64,000 nucleotides of DNA from MD308 sp051888795 (GCA_051888795.1 JBJFCD010000149.1:73830-137829); one strand, 5' to 3'; shown: positions 17,225-25,064, counted from the first letter of the stretch. The notes: generated by a model not told the origin, from the sequence alone. Made by a program: numbers and translations.

Positions 17225-18277
17225 ATGAAAACATACTTAATTACCGGCGGAGCTGGATTCATCGGCTCAAATTTTATACATTATATGCTAGACAAATATG
17301 ATAATGATATCCGGATCATCAACGTAGATGCTTTGACATATGCGGGAAATCTCGCCAATTTGTCAGACATAGAAGATCGGGATAATTACTCATTTGTCCA
17401 TGCCAACATTTGTGACAGAGAAAGGATTAATGAAATTTTCAAAGAGAATGACATTGATTACGTTGTTCATTTTGCGGCTGAGAGTCATGTGGACAGAAGT
17501 ATTGAAAGCCCCGAGATTTTTGTACAGACAAATGTTCTTGGTACGTTAGTGATGCTTAATGCAGCAAAAGCTTCATGGGAATTACCGGATGGGACATTTA
17601 AAGCTGGGAAAAAGTTCCTTCATGTGTCTACAGATGAAGTTTATGGCTCTCTCAGTGAGGATGGTGGGTATTTCTATGAGACAACTCCATATGCTCCTCA
17701 CAGTCCATATTCGGCAAGTAAAGCATCATCTGACATGCTTGTAAAATCTTATATGGATACTTATAAATTCCCGGCTAACATTACAAACTGCAGTAATAAT
17801 TATGGACCATATCAGTTTCCGGAAAAGTTGATACCACTGATGATACATAATGCATTATCAGGGAAATCTCTTCCGGTATATGGAGACGGAAAGAATGTAA
17901 GAGACTGGCTTTATGTTATGGATCATGCAAAAGCAATTGACATGGTCATAGAAAAAGGACGGCTTTTTGAGACCTATAACGTTGGTGGTCATAATGAAAA
18001 GCAGAATATTGATATTGTTCACATCATTCTTAATACATTGCAGGAAATGCTTCCTGACAGCGATGAACGCAAAAAACATATTAATGAGAAACTGATTACT
18101 TATGTACAGGACCGAAAAGGTCACGACAGGCGATATGCGATTGCTCCGGACAAGATAAAAGCAGAAATTGGCTGGTATCCGGAAACAATGTTCGAAGAAG
18201 GTATTAAGAAAACAATTGCATGGTATCTTGAAAATACAAAATGGACACAGGACTTAATTGAGAGGGAGAATCTTTAA
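17225..18277 (+). CDS. rmlB: dTDP-glucose 4,6-dehydratase
   Basis: The 350-residue SDR enzyme turns dTDP-glucose into dTDP-4-keto-6-deoxyglucose. It has GGAGFIGSNF at residues 8-17 for NAD+, HFAAESHVDRSI, STDEVYGSL and the catalytic pair Y162/K166 in YSASK. GPYQFPEKLIPLMI and GKNVRDWLYVMDH are diagnostic for RmlB. Length is typical. A ribosome-binding site (AGGAG) lies about 10 bases before the ATG. rmlA follows with a 1-base gap. dTDP-rhamnose or another dTDP-6-deoxysugar for the surface polymer is the likely end product. Confidence 0.95.
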   Translation: MKTYLITGGAGFIGSNFIHYMLDKYDNDIRIINVDALTYAGNLANLSDIEDRDNYSFVHANICDRERINEIFKENDIDYVVHFAAESHVDRSIESPEIFVQTNVLGTLVMLNAAKASWELPDGTFKAGKKFLHVSTDEVYGSLSEDGGYFYETTPYAPHSPYSASKASSDMLVKSYMDTYKFPANITNCSNNYGPYQFPEKLIPLMIHNALSGKSLPVYGDGKNVRDWLYVMDHAKAIDMVIEKGRLFETYNVGGHNEKQNIDIVHIILNTLQEMLPDSDERKKHINEKLITYVQDRKGHDRRYAIAPDKIKAEIGWYPETMFEEGIKKTIAWYLENTKWTQDLIERENL

Positions 18278-18278
18278 A

Positions 18279-19148
18279 ATGAAAGGAATTATTTTAGCAG
18301 GTGGTTCAGGAACAAGATTATATCCGTTAACAACAGCAATTTCCAAACAGATTATGCCGGTGTATGATAAACCAATGATTTATTATCCTCTTTCAACTCT
18401 GATGCTTGCCGGAATCAGGGATATACTGATTATTTCCACTCCAAGAGATGTTCTGGTTTTTGAGGAACTCTTGGGTGATGGAAGTCAGATAGGACTGGAT
18501 ATTCAATATGCGGTGCAGAAAGAACCAAAAGGGCTTGCAGAGGCGTTTATCATTGGAGAAGAGTTTATCGGAAATGACAAAGTGGCATTGGTTCTCGGAG
18601 ATAATATTTTTTATGGTCTTGGTTTTTCGACGATTTTGAAAAAAGTAGTAGAAGAACTGAAGGGTGCGACGATTTTCGGATACTATGTTAAAGATCCCAG
18701 AGCATACGGAGTGGTAGAGTTTGATGAAAATAAAAATGCAATCTCCATTGAAGAGAAAGCCGAAAATCCAAAATCAAATTATGCTGTTCCAGGGCTTTAT
18801 TTCTATGATAATGATGTAATTGAAATTGCGAAAAATGTAAAACCTTCTAAACGGGGAGAAGTTGAAATTACAAGTGTCAATAATGAATATCTTCGTCGTG
18901 GGAAACTGAAAGTGCAGATTTTTGGACGAGGCTTTACCTGGCTTGATACCGGAAATCCTGACGCTCTTATGGAAGCTGCTAACTTTGTTGCAACGATTCA
19001 GAAAAGACAGGGACTCAGTGTTTCATGTATTGAAGAAATTGCATATAAAAAAGGGTTTATTGATAGGGAACAACTTGAAAAACTGGGACATCAGTTAGAA
19101 AAAACTTCTTATGGACAGTATCTGTTGGATATTGCTAATGGACTTTAA
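18279..19148 (+). CDS. rmlA: Glucose-1-phosphate thymidylyltransferase
   Basis: The 289-residue enzyme makes dTDP-glucose from dTTP and glucose-1-phosphate, the entry reaction of dTDP-rhamnose synthesis. The signature LAGGSGTRLYPLT at residues 6-18 is followed by SKQIMPVYDKPMIYYPLS, LGDNIFYG and FTWLDTGNPDALMEAA. All are standard for RmlA. ATG 18279 is selected, with GAGAGGGAG about 10 bases before it. A frame from 18258 would extend into rmlB. The order rmlB-rmlA lacks rmlC, and the rmlD-like gene is 15 kb upstream. Confidence 0.95.
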   Translation: MKGIILAGGSGTRLYPLTTAISKQIMPVYDKPMIYYPLSTLMLAGIRDILIISTPRDVLVFEELLGDGSQIGLDIQYAVQKEPKGLAEAFIIGEEFIGNDKVALVLGDNIFYGLGFSTILKKVVEELKGATIFGYYVKDPRAYGVVEFDENKNAISIEEKAENPKSNYAVPGLYFYDNDVIEIAKNVKPSKRGEVEITSVNNEYLRRGKLKVQIFGRGFTWLDTGNPDALMEAANFVATIQKRQGLSVSCIEEIAYKKGFIDREQLEKLGHQLEKTSYGQYLLDIANGL

Positions 19149-19183
19149 ATATGAAAATTTCTTGTAAAAAATTTTATATAACC

Positions 19184-19212
19184 TTGCATTTTCAGAATTA
19201 GTATGCTATTAT
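19184..19212 (+). promoter_or_regulatory. Promoter of the rplU-prp-rpmA operon
   Basis: TTGCAT at 19184-19189 and TATTAT at 19207-19212 are spaced by 17 bases, and TGC just before the -10 forms an extended -10 element. Transcription would start near 19219, at the front of the L21 leader. Confidence 0.65.
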
Positions 19213-19215
19213 ATA

Positions 19216-19295
19216 CCAGTATGCCGCACAACGAGGTTTATAAGTGCTGTCATGTTATATGACAGTCACCGTAATTGGCGAGTAATGATAATAGG
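19216..19295 (+). ncRNA. Ribosomal protein L21 leader (autoregulatory mRNA structure)
   Basis: The sequence between the promoter and rplU has the conserved Firmicutes L21-leader parts: TATGCCGCACAACGAGG, a hairpin GCTGTCAT-GTTAT-ATGACAG(T), and GGCGAGTAATGATAATAGGAGG running into the ribosome-binding site. L21 leaders are thought to bind L21 and lower expression of the operon when the protein is in excess. Boundaries are approximate. Confidence 0.75.
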
Positions 19296-19304
19296 AGGTG
19301 CCAT

Positions 19305-19613
19305 ATGTACGCAATTATAGCAACAGGTGGTAAACAGTACAAAGTAGCCGAAGGCGATATCATTAAAGTAGAAAAGCTTGGTGTAGAAGCCGGAGAGACT
19401 TATACATTTGACCAGGTACTTGCAGTAAGTGACAACGGATTAAAAGTTGGTGATCCGACAGTTGCAGGTGCAACAGTTGAAGCTTCTGTAGTTGAGAACG
19501 GTAAAGCAAGAAAAGTTATCGTTTACAAGTACAAAAGAAAAACAGGATACCACAAAAAGAATGGTCACAGACAGCAGTACACAGCAGTTAAGATTGAAAA
19601 GATCAATGCTTAA
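19305..19613 (+). CDS. rplU: 50S ribosomal protein L21
   Basis: The 102-residue L21 begins MYAIIATGGKQYKV and ends with the RNA-binding KYKRKTGYHKKNGHRQQYT segment, both standard. It sits in the large ribosomal subunit near 23S domains I and II. ATG 19305 has AGGAGGTG placed 6 bases upstream; a longer frame from 19275 would read through the leader RNA. It is followed in the usual Firmicutes order by prp and rpmA. Confidence 0.97.
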   Translation: MYAIIATGGKQYKVAEGDIIKVEKLGVEAGETYTFDQVLAVSDNGLKVGDPTVAGATVEASVVENGKARKVIVYKYKRKTGYHKKNGHRQQYTAVKIEKINA

Positions 19614-19628
19614 TTTGGAGTTTCATCT

Positions 19629-19961
19629 ATGATCCATGTAACCATTTATCAAAATAACAAAAGAGAATATACCGGTTTCAAAACATACGGACATGCCGGA
19701 TTCAGTGATGAAGGACAGGATATCGTGTGTGCTGCGGCATCTATATTGATTATCAATACGATGAATGCAATTGAGAAATTTACGGAAGATAATGCTTCGA
19801 TGGTGTCTGATGACACTGACGGAGTGATTGAGTATTCTATTAAAGGAAAGCCTTCTGATGATGCAGAGCTTTTATTAAAAACAATGGTTCTTGGACTGGA
19901 AGAGATGTCTGATGATGAGAACTATGCAGAATATATTGATTTAACATTCGAGGAGGTGTAA
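19629..19961 (+). CDS. prp: Ribosomal-processing cysteine protease Prp
   Basis: The 110-residue cysteine protease removes the N-terminal extension of ribosomal protein L27, an essential step in Firmicutes such as Staphylococcus. The catalytic dyad is H22 in GHAGF and C34 in DIVCAA, at the same positions as in the S. aureus enzyme. It lies between rplU and rpmA, and the neighbouring L27 carries the expected cleavage sequence. The stop is 5 bases from the rpmA start. Confidence 0.93.
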   Translation: MIHVTIYQNNKREYTGFKTYGHAGFSDEGQDIVCAAASILIINTMNAIEKFTEDNASMVSDDTDGVIEYSIKGKPSDDAELLLKTMVLGLEEMSDDENYAEYIDLTFEEV

Positions 19962-19966
19962 CAACC

Positions 19967-20248
19967 ATGATGAAATTAAACCTTCAGTTTTTCGCTCATA
20001 AAAAAGGTGTAGGTTCTACAAAGAACGGTCGTGACTCTGAGTCAAAGAGACTTGGTGCAAAAAGAGCAGACGGACAGTTTGTAAAAGCTGGCAACATCCT
20101 TTACAGACAGCGTGGAACAAAGATTCACCCAGGTGTTAATGTTGGCCGTGGTGGTGATGATACATTGTTCGCACTTGTTGACGGTGTTGTAAGATTTGAA
20201 AGAAAAGGAAGAGATAAGAAACAGGTTTCTATCTATCCGGTAGCTTAA
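19967..20248 (+). CDS. rpmA: 50S ribosomal protein L27 with cleavable N-terminal extension
   Basis: The 93-residue L27 starts MMKLNLQFFAHKKG. The LNLQFF/AHKKG junction is the Prp cleavage site, so the mature protein should begin at Ala10. Its N-terminus reaches the peptidyl-transferase centre. The rest (STKNGRDSESKRLGAKRADG and GTKIHPG) is typical. Two adjacent ATGs (19967 and 19970) both fit AGGAGGT at 19951-19957, the first with better spacing. Confidence 0.96.
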   Translation: MMKLNLQFFAHKKGVGSTKNGRDSESKRLGAKRADGQFVKAGNILYRQRGTKIHPGVNVGRGGDDTLFALVDGVVRFERKGRDKKQVSIYPVA

Positions 20249-20271
20249 TTCTTTGAATTGATTGAGCAGAT

Positions 20272-20321
20272 AAGAGTGTTGCTTGATAACTGTTTGCAGT
20301 TATATGGTGACACTCTTTTTT
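20272..20321 (+). terminator. Intrinsic terminator after rpmA
   Basis: AAGAGTGT at 20272-20279 pairs with ACACTCTT at 20310-20317. An inner hairpin ATAACTG/CAGTTAT lies between them, and a run of T follows to 20321. This ends the rplU-prp-rpmA unit before obgE. Confidence 0.8.
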
Positions 20322-20389
20322 AAAAGAATCATGTAAACTCTGCGGATTATTATGTATCCGCTTTGAATAAGAAAGAAAGAGGATTTTAT

Positions 20390-21673
20390 ATGTTTGCAGA
20401 TAGAGCAAAGATATTTATCAGATCAGGCAAAGGCGGAGACGGACATGTAAGCTTCCGACGTGAATTATATGTACCGAATGGCGGTCCCGATGGCGGAGAC
20501 GGTGGAAGAGGCGGAGATGTTATCTTTGAAGTTGATGAGGGCTTAAATACACTCCAGGATTACCGTCACAGAAAGAAGTTCGCTGCAAAGGATGGTGAGC
20601 CGGGCGGTAAACGTAAATGCCACGGTAAAGATGCATCTGACATTGTGCTGAAAGTGCCAGAGGGGACAGTAATCAAAGAGGCAGAGTCTGATAAAGTTAT
20701 CGCAGATATGTCCGGAGAAAACCGCAGACAAGTTGTTTTAAAAGGCGGTAAAGGTGGGCTGGGTAATCAGCATTTTGCAACTGCTACGATGCAGATTCCG
20801 AAATATGCTCAGCCAGGGCAGCCGGCACAGGAACTTTGGGTAAAGCTTGAACTTAAAGTTATAGCAGATGTGGGATTGATTGGGTTTCCAAATGTTGGGA
20901 AATCAACTCTCCTCTCAAGAGTGACGAATGCGCAGCCTAAAATTGCAAATTATCATTTTACAACTTTAAATCCGAATCTTGGAGTAGTAGATCTTGAAGG
21001 TGCAAAGGGATTTGTAATTGCAGATATTCCAGGTTTGATTGAAGGTGCTTCAGAAGGAGTTGGCCTTGGACATGAATTTCTACGTCATATTGAGCGCACA
21101 AAAATGATGATCCATGTTGTTGATGCAGCAGGAAGTGAAGGTCGTGATCCGATTGATGATATTTATAAGATAAATACTGAACTTCAGGCATATAATCCTG
21201 AAATTGCATCACGACCACAGGTGATTGCAGCCAATAAAACGGATCTGATCTATTCAGAAGATGACGATCCTGTTGAAAAATTAAGACAGGAATTTGAACC
21301 AAAAGGAATAAAAGTCTTTCCAATCTCCGGAGCAACAGGACAGGGAATGAAAGAACTTCTCTACTATGTCTCTGACCAACTTGGAAAACTAGACAGTAAA
21401 CCAATTATTTTTGAACAGGAATATTTTCCGGAAAATGAACTTATTTATCTGGATCTTCCATATACGGTGGAAAAAGAAGACGATATGTATGTTGTAGAAG
21501 GTCCAAAGATTGAAAAAATGCTTGGGTATACAAATCTTGATTCAGAAAAAGGGTTCGCGTTTTTCCAGAAATTCTTAAAGGATACAGGTATTTTGGAAGA
21601 ACTCGAAGAAGCTGGTATCCAGGAAGGTGATACAGTAAAAATGTATGGTCTTCAGTTTGATTACTATAAATAA
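20390..21673 (+). CDS. obgE: GTPase Obg (CgtA)
   Basis: The 427-residue GTPase works in late 50S ribosome assembly and stress signalling. Three domains are seen. The glycine-rich Obg fold is at residues 1-157 (SGKGGDGHVSFRRE, GGPDGGDGGRGGDV). The G domain is at about 158-335 (GFPNVGKSTL P-loop, DIPGLIEGA switch II, AANKTDL). The C-terminal Obg domain ends the protein. ATG 20390 gives the normal MFADRAKIFIRSG start and has AGAGG upstream; a frame from 20363 adds nine non-conserved residues. It starts a run with yhbY, nadD, yqeK and rsfS. Confidence 0.96.
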   Translation: MFADRAKIFIRSGKGGDGHVSFRRELYVPNGGPDGGDGGRGGDVIFEVDEGLNTLQDYRHRKKFAAKDGEPGGKRKCHGKDASDIVLKVPEGTVIKEAESDKVIADMSGENRRQVVLKGGKGGLGNQHFATATMQIPKYAQPGQPAQELWVKLELKVIADVGLIGFPNVGKSTLLSRVTNAQPKIANYHFTTLNPNLGVVDLEGAKGFVIADIPGLIEGASEGVGLGHEFLRHIERTKMMIHVVDAAGSEGRDPIDDIYKINTELQAYNPEIASRPQVIAANKTDLIYSEDDDPVEKLRQEFEPKGIKVFPISGATGQGMKELLYYVSDQLGKLDSKPIIFEQEYFPENELIYLDLPYTVEKEDDMYVVEGPKIEKMLGYTNLDSEKGFAFFQKFLKDTGILEELEEAGIQEGDTVKMYGLQFDYYK

Positions 21674-21719
21674 TAGTTTATGATTTTTAAAATGTATTAA
21701 TATAACAGGAGTCTATGAT

Positions 21720-22010
21720 ATGACAACAAAACAGAGAGCATATTTAAAAAGCCTTGCGATGACAATGGATCCGATTTTTCAATTAGGGAAGAGCAGCATG
21801 ACGCCGGAGTTCACAAAAGCAATAGATGAAGCTCTGGCTGCAAGAGAATTAATAAAGATCAGTGTACTAAAAAACTGTGCAGACGATCCAAAAGAACTTG
21901 CAGTGATTTTGGCTGAACGTACGCATTCTCAGGTAGTACAGGTAATCGGAAAAAAAATTGTCCTTTATCGCGAAGGAAAAGACAAGAATAAAAAGATTCA
22001 GCTTCCATAG
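21720..22010 (+). CDS. yhbY: YhbY-family CRM-domain RNA-binding protein
   Basis: The 96-residue protein is a single CRM domain (QRAYLKSLAMTMDPIFQLGK at the start, a KISVLKNC strand, then VQVIGKKIVLYRE). YhbY associates with pre-50S particles in other bacteria, consistent with its place directly after obgE. AGGAG lies about 8 bases before ATG 21720. Length is normal. Confidence 0.93.
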   Translation: MTTKQRAYLKSLAMTMDPIFQLGKSSMTPEFTKAIDEALAARELIKISVLKNCADDPKELAVILAERTHSQVVQVIGKKIVLYREGKDKNKKIQLP

Positions 22011-22047
22011 TATTTGTTTATGAAAGCTTTCTCGCAGGAGATATACT

Positions 22048-22665
22048 ATGAAAATAGGAATTATGGGAGGAACATTTGACCCAATCCATAATGGACATCT
22101 AATGATTGCAAAAACAGCATATTCTCAGTTTCATTTAGATGAAATATGGTTTTTGCCAAATGGAAATCCGCCCCACAAATCACAGTCTGATATTGGATCC
22201 GATGTAGAAAATAGAGTAGAAATGGTAGAGATGGCCATTGAGGGATGTAATAATTTCCGACTTGAATTATATGAAGCAGAAAAAAAATCTGTATCCTTTT
22301 CATTTGAAACAATGGAACACTTTGCAAAATCTTATCCGGAACATGAATTTTTCTTTATTATAGGAGCAGATTCACTTTTTTCAATCGAAAAATGGGTACA
22401 TCCGGAAAGGCTTTTTTTAACATGCACAATATTAGCTGCGTATAGAGATGAAATTGACACAAAAGAAGAGATGTATGCACAGATTAACTATCTTCAAAAC
22501 AAATATAATGCGAAAATTAAGCTTTTGGTTTCGCCTCTTATAAAAATCTCTTCTTCTGAAATTCGTATGTACTGCATGAACAGAAAGGATATCAGCGGGC
22601 TTGTCCCGGAAAATGTAAGGGAATACATCAGAAAAGAGGGATTATATGAATCCAAAGATCAGTAA
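22048..22665 (+). CDS. nadD: Nicotinate-nucleotide adenylyltransferase
   Basis: The 205-residue enzyme adenylates nicotinate mononucleotide in NAD synthesis. Motifs are GGTFDPIHNGHL at residues 7-18 (the nucleotidyltransferase HxGH site), WFLPNGNPPHK, FFIIGADSLFSIEKW and ISSSEIR near the end. It is a class III-type bacterial NadD of normal length. Its last 20 bases overlap the start of yqeK, showing translational coupling. Confidence 0.95.
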   Translation: MKIGIMGGTFDPIHNGHLMIAKTAYSQFHLDEIWFLPNGNPPHKSQSDIGSDVENRVEMVEMAIEGCNNFRLELYEAEKKSVSFSFETMEHFAKSYPEHEFFFIIGADSLFSIEKWVHPERLFLTCTILAAYRDEIDTKEEMYAQINYLQNKYNAKIKLLVSPLIKISSSEIRMYCMNRKDISGLVPENVREYIRKEGLYESKDQ

Positions 22666-23224
22666 AATATCAAAAAAGCTTCAGAAGGAATTGGATGCAG
22701 AACGTTATCAGCATACACTGGGAGTCATGTACACTGCAGCATCTCTTGCAATGTGCCATGGTGAAAATATTGAAAGTGCTTTACTCGCAGGTCTGCTACA
22801 TGATTGTGCAAAATGTATCCCTGGTCATGAAAAAATAAAGCTATGCAAAAAGTATAAACTGGAAATTTCACCAGTAGAGGAAAAGAATCCAAGTCTTTTG
22901 CATGCAAAACTCGGTGCATATCTGGCAGAAAAGAAATATGATATTACAAATCAGGATATTTTAAATGCAATTAACAGTCATACTACAGGGAGACCTGGAA
23001 TGACATTGCTGGAAAAGATCATATATATTGCTGATTATATGGAACCTGGCCGAGCAGAACTTCCCAATATGGCAGACGTACGAAAAATGGCATTTGAAAA
23101 TATTGATGATTGTTTATTCAGAATACTTAAAGATTCTCTTGTATATTTAAAAAGCCGTGATTTACCAATTGATATCATGACTGAAAAAACCTATAATTAT
23201 TACAAGCAGGAACTGGGAAAGTAG
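22646..23224 (+). CDS. yqeK: HD-domain hydrolase YqeK (Ap4A hydrolase family)
   Basis: The 192-residue HD-superfamily protein contains YQHTLGVMYTAASLA (metal-ligand His), LLAGLLHDCAKCIPG (HD pair) and later INSHTTG plus IIYIADYMEPGR. YqeK proteins hydrolyse diadenosine tetraphosphate symmetrically, which fits its constant neighbour nadD, since both act on adenylylated nucleotides. It starts inside nadD and lies 30 bases before rsfS. Confidence 0.92.
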   Translation: MNPKISKISKKLQKELDAERYQHTLGVMYTAASLAMCHGENIESALLAGLLHDCAKCIPGHEKIKLCKKYKLEISPVEEKNPSLLHAKLGAYLAEKKYDITNQDILNAINSHTTGRPGMTLLEKIIYIADYMEPGRAELPNMADVRKMAFENIDDCLFRILKDSLVYLKSRDLPIDIMTEKTYNYYKQELGK

Positions 23225-23254
23225 ATTATACACATTAAAAGCAGGAGGATATGA

Positions 23255-23599
23255 ATGAATCAGGCAATAGATATGGTGCAGATTATTTATGATGCACTTG
23301 CAGATAAAAAAGGAGAAGACATCAAAGTAATTGATATATCTGAAATATCGGTTATATCTGATTATTTTATTATTGTAAACGGTAATAGTGACAGTCAGGT
23401 AAATGCTCTTGTAGAAAATGTCACTGAAAAGATGCACAGAGCAGGCTATTCTTTAAAGCAGCAGGAGGGCGGTAGAAGCGGTTCCTGGGTGCTGTTAGAT
23501 TACGGAGATGTCATTGTTCATATATTTGATAAGGAAAACAGATCTTTTTACAATCTTGAACGTATATGGAATGATGGAAAAATAATTGAGATGAAATAA
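23255..23599 (+). CDS. rsfS: Ribosomal silencing factor RsfS
   Basis: The 114-residue protein binds L14 on the 50S subunit and blocks subunit joining when growth slows. The conserved segments are KGEDIKVIDISEISVISDYFI, the NGNSDSQVNALVENV helix, GGRSGSWVLLDYGDVIVHIF and REFY-like SFYNLERIW. GCAGGAGG precedes the ATG. It ends the obgE-rsfS group and is followed by a strong hairpin terminator. Confidence 0.95.
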   Translation: MNQAIDMVQIIYDALADKKGEDIKVIDISEISVISDYFIIVNGNSDSQVNALVENVTEKMHRAGYSLKQQEGGRSGSWVLLDYGDVIVHIFDKENRSFYNLERIWNDGKIIEMK

Positions 23600-23648
23600 A
23601 TCTGAGTCAAATATTTATTGAATAAAAATAAAAAGGTTAATTATTAAG

Positions 23649-23679
23649 CCCCTGTATTTTTACACACAAAATACAGGGG
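23649..23679. terminator. Bidirectional terminator between rsfS and lexA
   Basis: A perfect 12-bp stem (CCCCTGTATTTT at 23649-23660 with 23668-23679) around a 7-base loop is followed by TATTTTAT. It lies between the convergent rsfS and lexA genes and could serve both, though the T-run is better on the plus strand. Confidence 0.85.
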
Positions 23680-23691
23680 TATTTTATCTGA

Positions 23692-24306
23692 TTACATAAA
23701 ACGAAAGACACCGATTACTTTTCCGAGAATTACACAATCCGGGACAATAATCGGATCCATTGTATCATTTTCAGGTTGCAGGCGAATAACGCCTTCTTCT
23801 TTATAAAATGTCTTAACTGTTGCGCTGTCTTCAATCAAAGCAACAATCATCTCACCGTTGTGGGCAGTTTTCTGTTCTTCAACAAGTACGTAATCTCCAT
23901 CCAGAATACCGGCATTGATCATACTTTCTCCCTTGACCTGAAGCATAAAAGTCTGTTTATTAGGCATAAACTCCATGGGAATTGGAAAATAGTTTTCAAT
24001 ATTCTGTTCGGCCAGAATAGGTTCACCTGCTGCTACATGTCCTACCATGGGTACATTAACCATCTCTCTTCGCATGAGATTAAAACTGTCATCTAAAATC
24101 TCGATTGCTCTGGGTTTTGTCGGATCTCGACGTATATATCCATTCTTTTCAAGTGTCTCAAGATGAGAGTGTACAGATGAAGTTGATTTCAGATTCACCG
24201 CTTCACAAATATCACGCACGGCAGGCGGAAAACCCCGCTCTAATATCTGCGACTTGATATACTCTAAAATCTCAAGTTGCTTCGCGCTGATCTTACCTTG
24301 TGCCAT
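23692..24306 (-). CDS. lexA: LexA SOS repressor
   Basis: The 204-residue SOS repressor has a winged-helix DNA-binding domain at residues 1-70 (SVHSHLETLEKNGYI) and a C-terminal latent protease. Cleavage site A93-G94 lies in VAAGEPI. The catalytic pair is S128 in GESM and K165 in TVKTF. RecA filaments on damaged DNA trigger self-cleavage. ATG 24306 is chosen for the GAGGAGGA site just upstream; a frame from 24327 adds seven residues. It is divergent from the yneA-like gene, and LexA-box-like sequences in the shared region indicate autoregulation. Confidence 0.96.
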   Translation of the reverse strand: MAQGKISAKQLEILEYIKSQILERGFPPAVRDICEAVNLKSTSSVHSHLETLEKNGYIRRDPTKPRAIEILDDSFNLMRREMVNVPMVGHVAAGEPILAEQNIENYFPIPMEFMPNKQTFMLQVKGESMINAGILDGDYVLVEEQKTAHNGEMIVALIEDSATVKTFYKEEGVIRLQPENDTMDPIIVPDCVILGKVIGVFRFM

Positions 24307-24365
24307 AATGTTATCCTCCTCACTCAACCATTTGTAAATATAATATCATAGCAAATTATAAAAAG

Positions 24366-24379
24366 CAAACAAATGTTTA
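24366..24379. promoter_or_regulatory. LexA box, weak, lexA-proximal
   Basis: CAAACAAATGTTTA matches CGAAC-N4-GTTCG with two mismatches. It lies near the likely lexA -35 region on the minus strand, fitting autoregulation. Confidence 0.45.
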
Positions 24380-24392
24380 GAAAATATGTTCG
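24379..24392. promoter_or_regulatory. LexA box, lexA-proximal
   Basis: AGAAAATATGTTCG keeps a full GTTCG half-site and differs from the consensus in the left half. It directly abuts the weak box at 24366, so cooperative LexA binding is possible. Confidence 0.5.
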
Positions 24393-24411
24393 ACTATTTT
24401 AACAAAAAAGA

Positions 24412-24440
24412 TTGACAAACAGATGTTCGAAAGTTATAAT
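24412..24440 (+). promoter_or_regulatory. Consensus promoter of the yneA-like gene
   Basis: TTGACA at 24412-24417 and TATAAT at 24435-24440 with a 17-base spacer form a perfect sigma-A promoter. A LexA box fills its spacer and another lies just downstream, so it should be tightly shut without DNA damage. Confidence 0.85.
24416..24429. promoter_or_regulatory. LexA box in the promoter spacer
   Basis: CAAACAGATGTTCG differs from CGAAC-N4-GTTCG at one position and overlaps the -35 box and spacer of the yneA-like promoter. Confidence 0.7.
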
Positions 24441-24447
24441 ATAAACA

Positions 24448-24461
24448 CGAACAAAAGTTCG
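24448..24461. promoter_or_regulatory. Perfect LexA box downstream of the yneA-like -10
   Basis: CGAACAAAAGTTCG is an exact CGAAC-N4-GTTCG palindrome placed at the transcription start of the yneA-like gene. Confidence 0.9.
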
Positions 24462-24498
24462 GATAGATTATAGAATTAGATGATGAGGGGGAGTTACA

Positions 24499-24852
24499 AT
24501 GAACGGACGCGATATTAATAAGAAGAATAGCAAGAGACAGAAAACGTATCTGAAATGTTTTTTACTGGGTGCATTCGCATTGATTATAATTGTGGGCTTT
24601 GGTGCGACTGCAGGAAGCAGTTTTGTAAAGGCAGAAAGTAATACAGCTTCAGCGTCTATTCAACGTAAGTACTACAAAAGCATCGAGATTGAATCAGGAG
24701 ATACATTGTGGGCGATCGCTAAGGAATTCAGGGGAGATCACTATGATTCTATATATGATTATATTGATGAAGTGATGGATATTAACGGCTTGAAGACTGA
24801 TGAGATTCATGCAGGTCAATATTTGACAATCCCTTATTACGATTCTTTATAA
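24499..24852 (+). CDS. yneA: YneA-like SOS-induced cell division suppressor (LysM protein)
   Basis: The 117-residue protein has a basic cytoplasmic N-terminus, one membrane segment at about residues 22-43 (CFLLGAFALIIIVGFG) and an extracytoplasmic LysM domain (IEIESGDTLWAIAKEF to AGQYLTIPY). This layout and its place opposite lexA match Bacillus YneA, a short-lived inhibitor that delays septation after DNA damage. A consensus promoter covered by LexA boxes supports SOS control. The identification rests on architecture, synteny and operators, because YneA proteins vary greatly in sequence. A hairpin-rich element follows and could end the transcript. Confidence 0.8.
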   Translation: MNGRDINKKNSKRQKTYLKCFLLGAFALIIIVGFGATAGSSFVKAESNTASASIQRKYYKSIEIESGDTLWAIAKEFRGDHYDSIYDYIDEVMDINGLKTDEIHAGQYLTIPYYDSL

Positions 24853-24884
24853 ATTATTTGGTATATAAGAAATCCTATCTATCT

Positions 24885-24927
24885 TTTCAAGACTCGCTCG
24901 CGAGTCTTGGCGCGGGATTCGGGTCTG
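24885..24927. repeat. 43-bp interspersed palindromic repeat, copy B
   Basis: This is an inverted copy of 5334-5376 with one mismatch in 43. Here the central palindrome is a perfect stem (CAAGACTCGC pairing with GCGAGTCTTG, 24888-24909). It begins a larger folded element that extends to about 25064. Confidence 0.85.
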
Positions 24928-25064
24928 CAAAGCAGACAAAATACTAATCCGAATCCCTGCGCAGGCTCGCGGAGCGTATATCAGATGGGAGATTGACACC
25001 CGCCACTGATATATATTTCTTGCTCATCGCCTGGAGAGGAAGGAGTCATCTTCCATCTGATATA
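24888..25064. other. Hairpin-rich gene-free element between yneA-like and MerR genes
   Basis: The 424 bases from 24853 to 25276 hold no convincing gene. Three folded parts are visible. Hairpin 1 is at 24888-24909. Hairpin 2 has GCGCGGGATTCGG (24910-24922) pairing with CCGAATCCC-T-GCGC (24949-24962) and encloses a small GTCTGC/GCAGAC stem (24923-24937). Hairpin 3 has TATATCAGATGG (24977-24988) pairing with 25053-25064. CTGATATATATT occurs at 25007 and again at 25057. The DNA is locally GC-rich in an AT-rich neighbourhood. It could be a small mobile-element remnant, a structured RNA, or a terminator region. No transposase or tRNA-like fold is seen. Confidence 0.6.
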
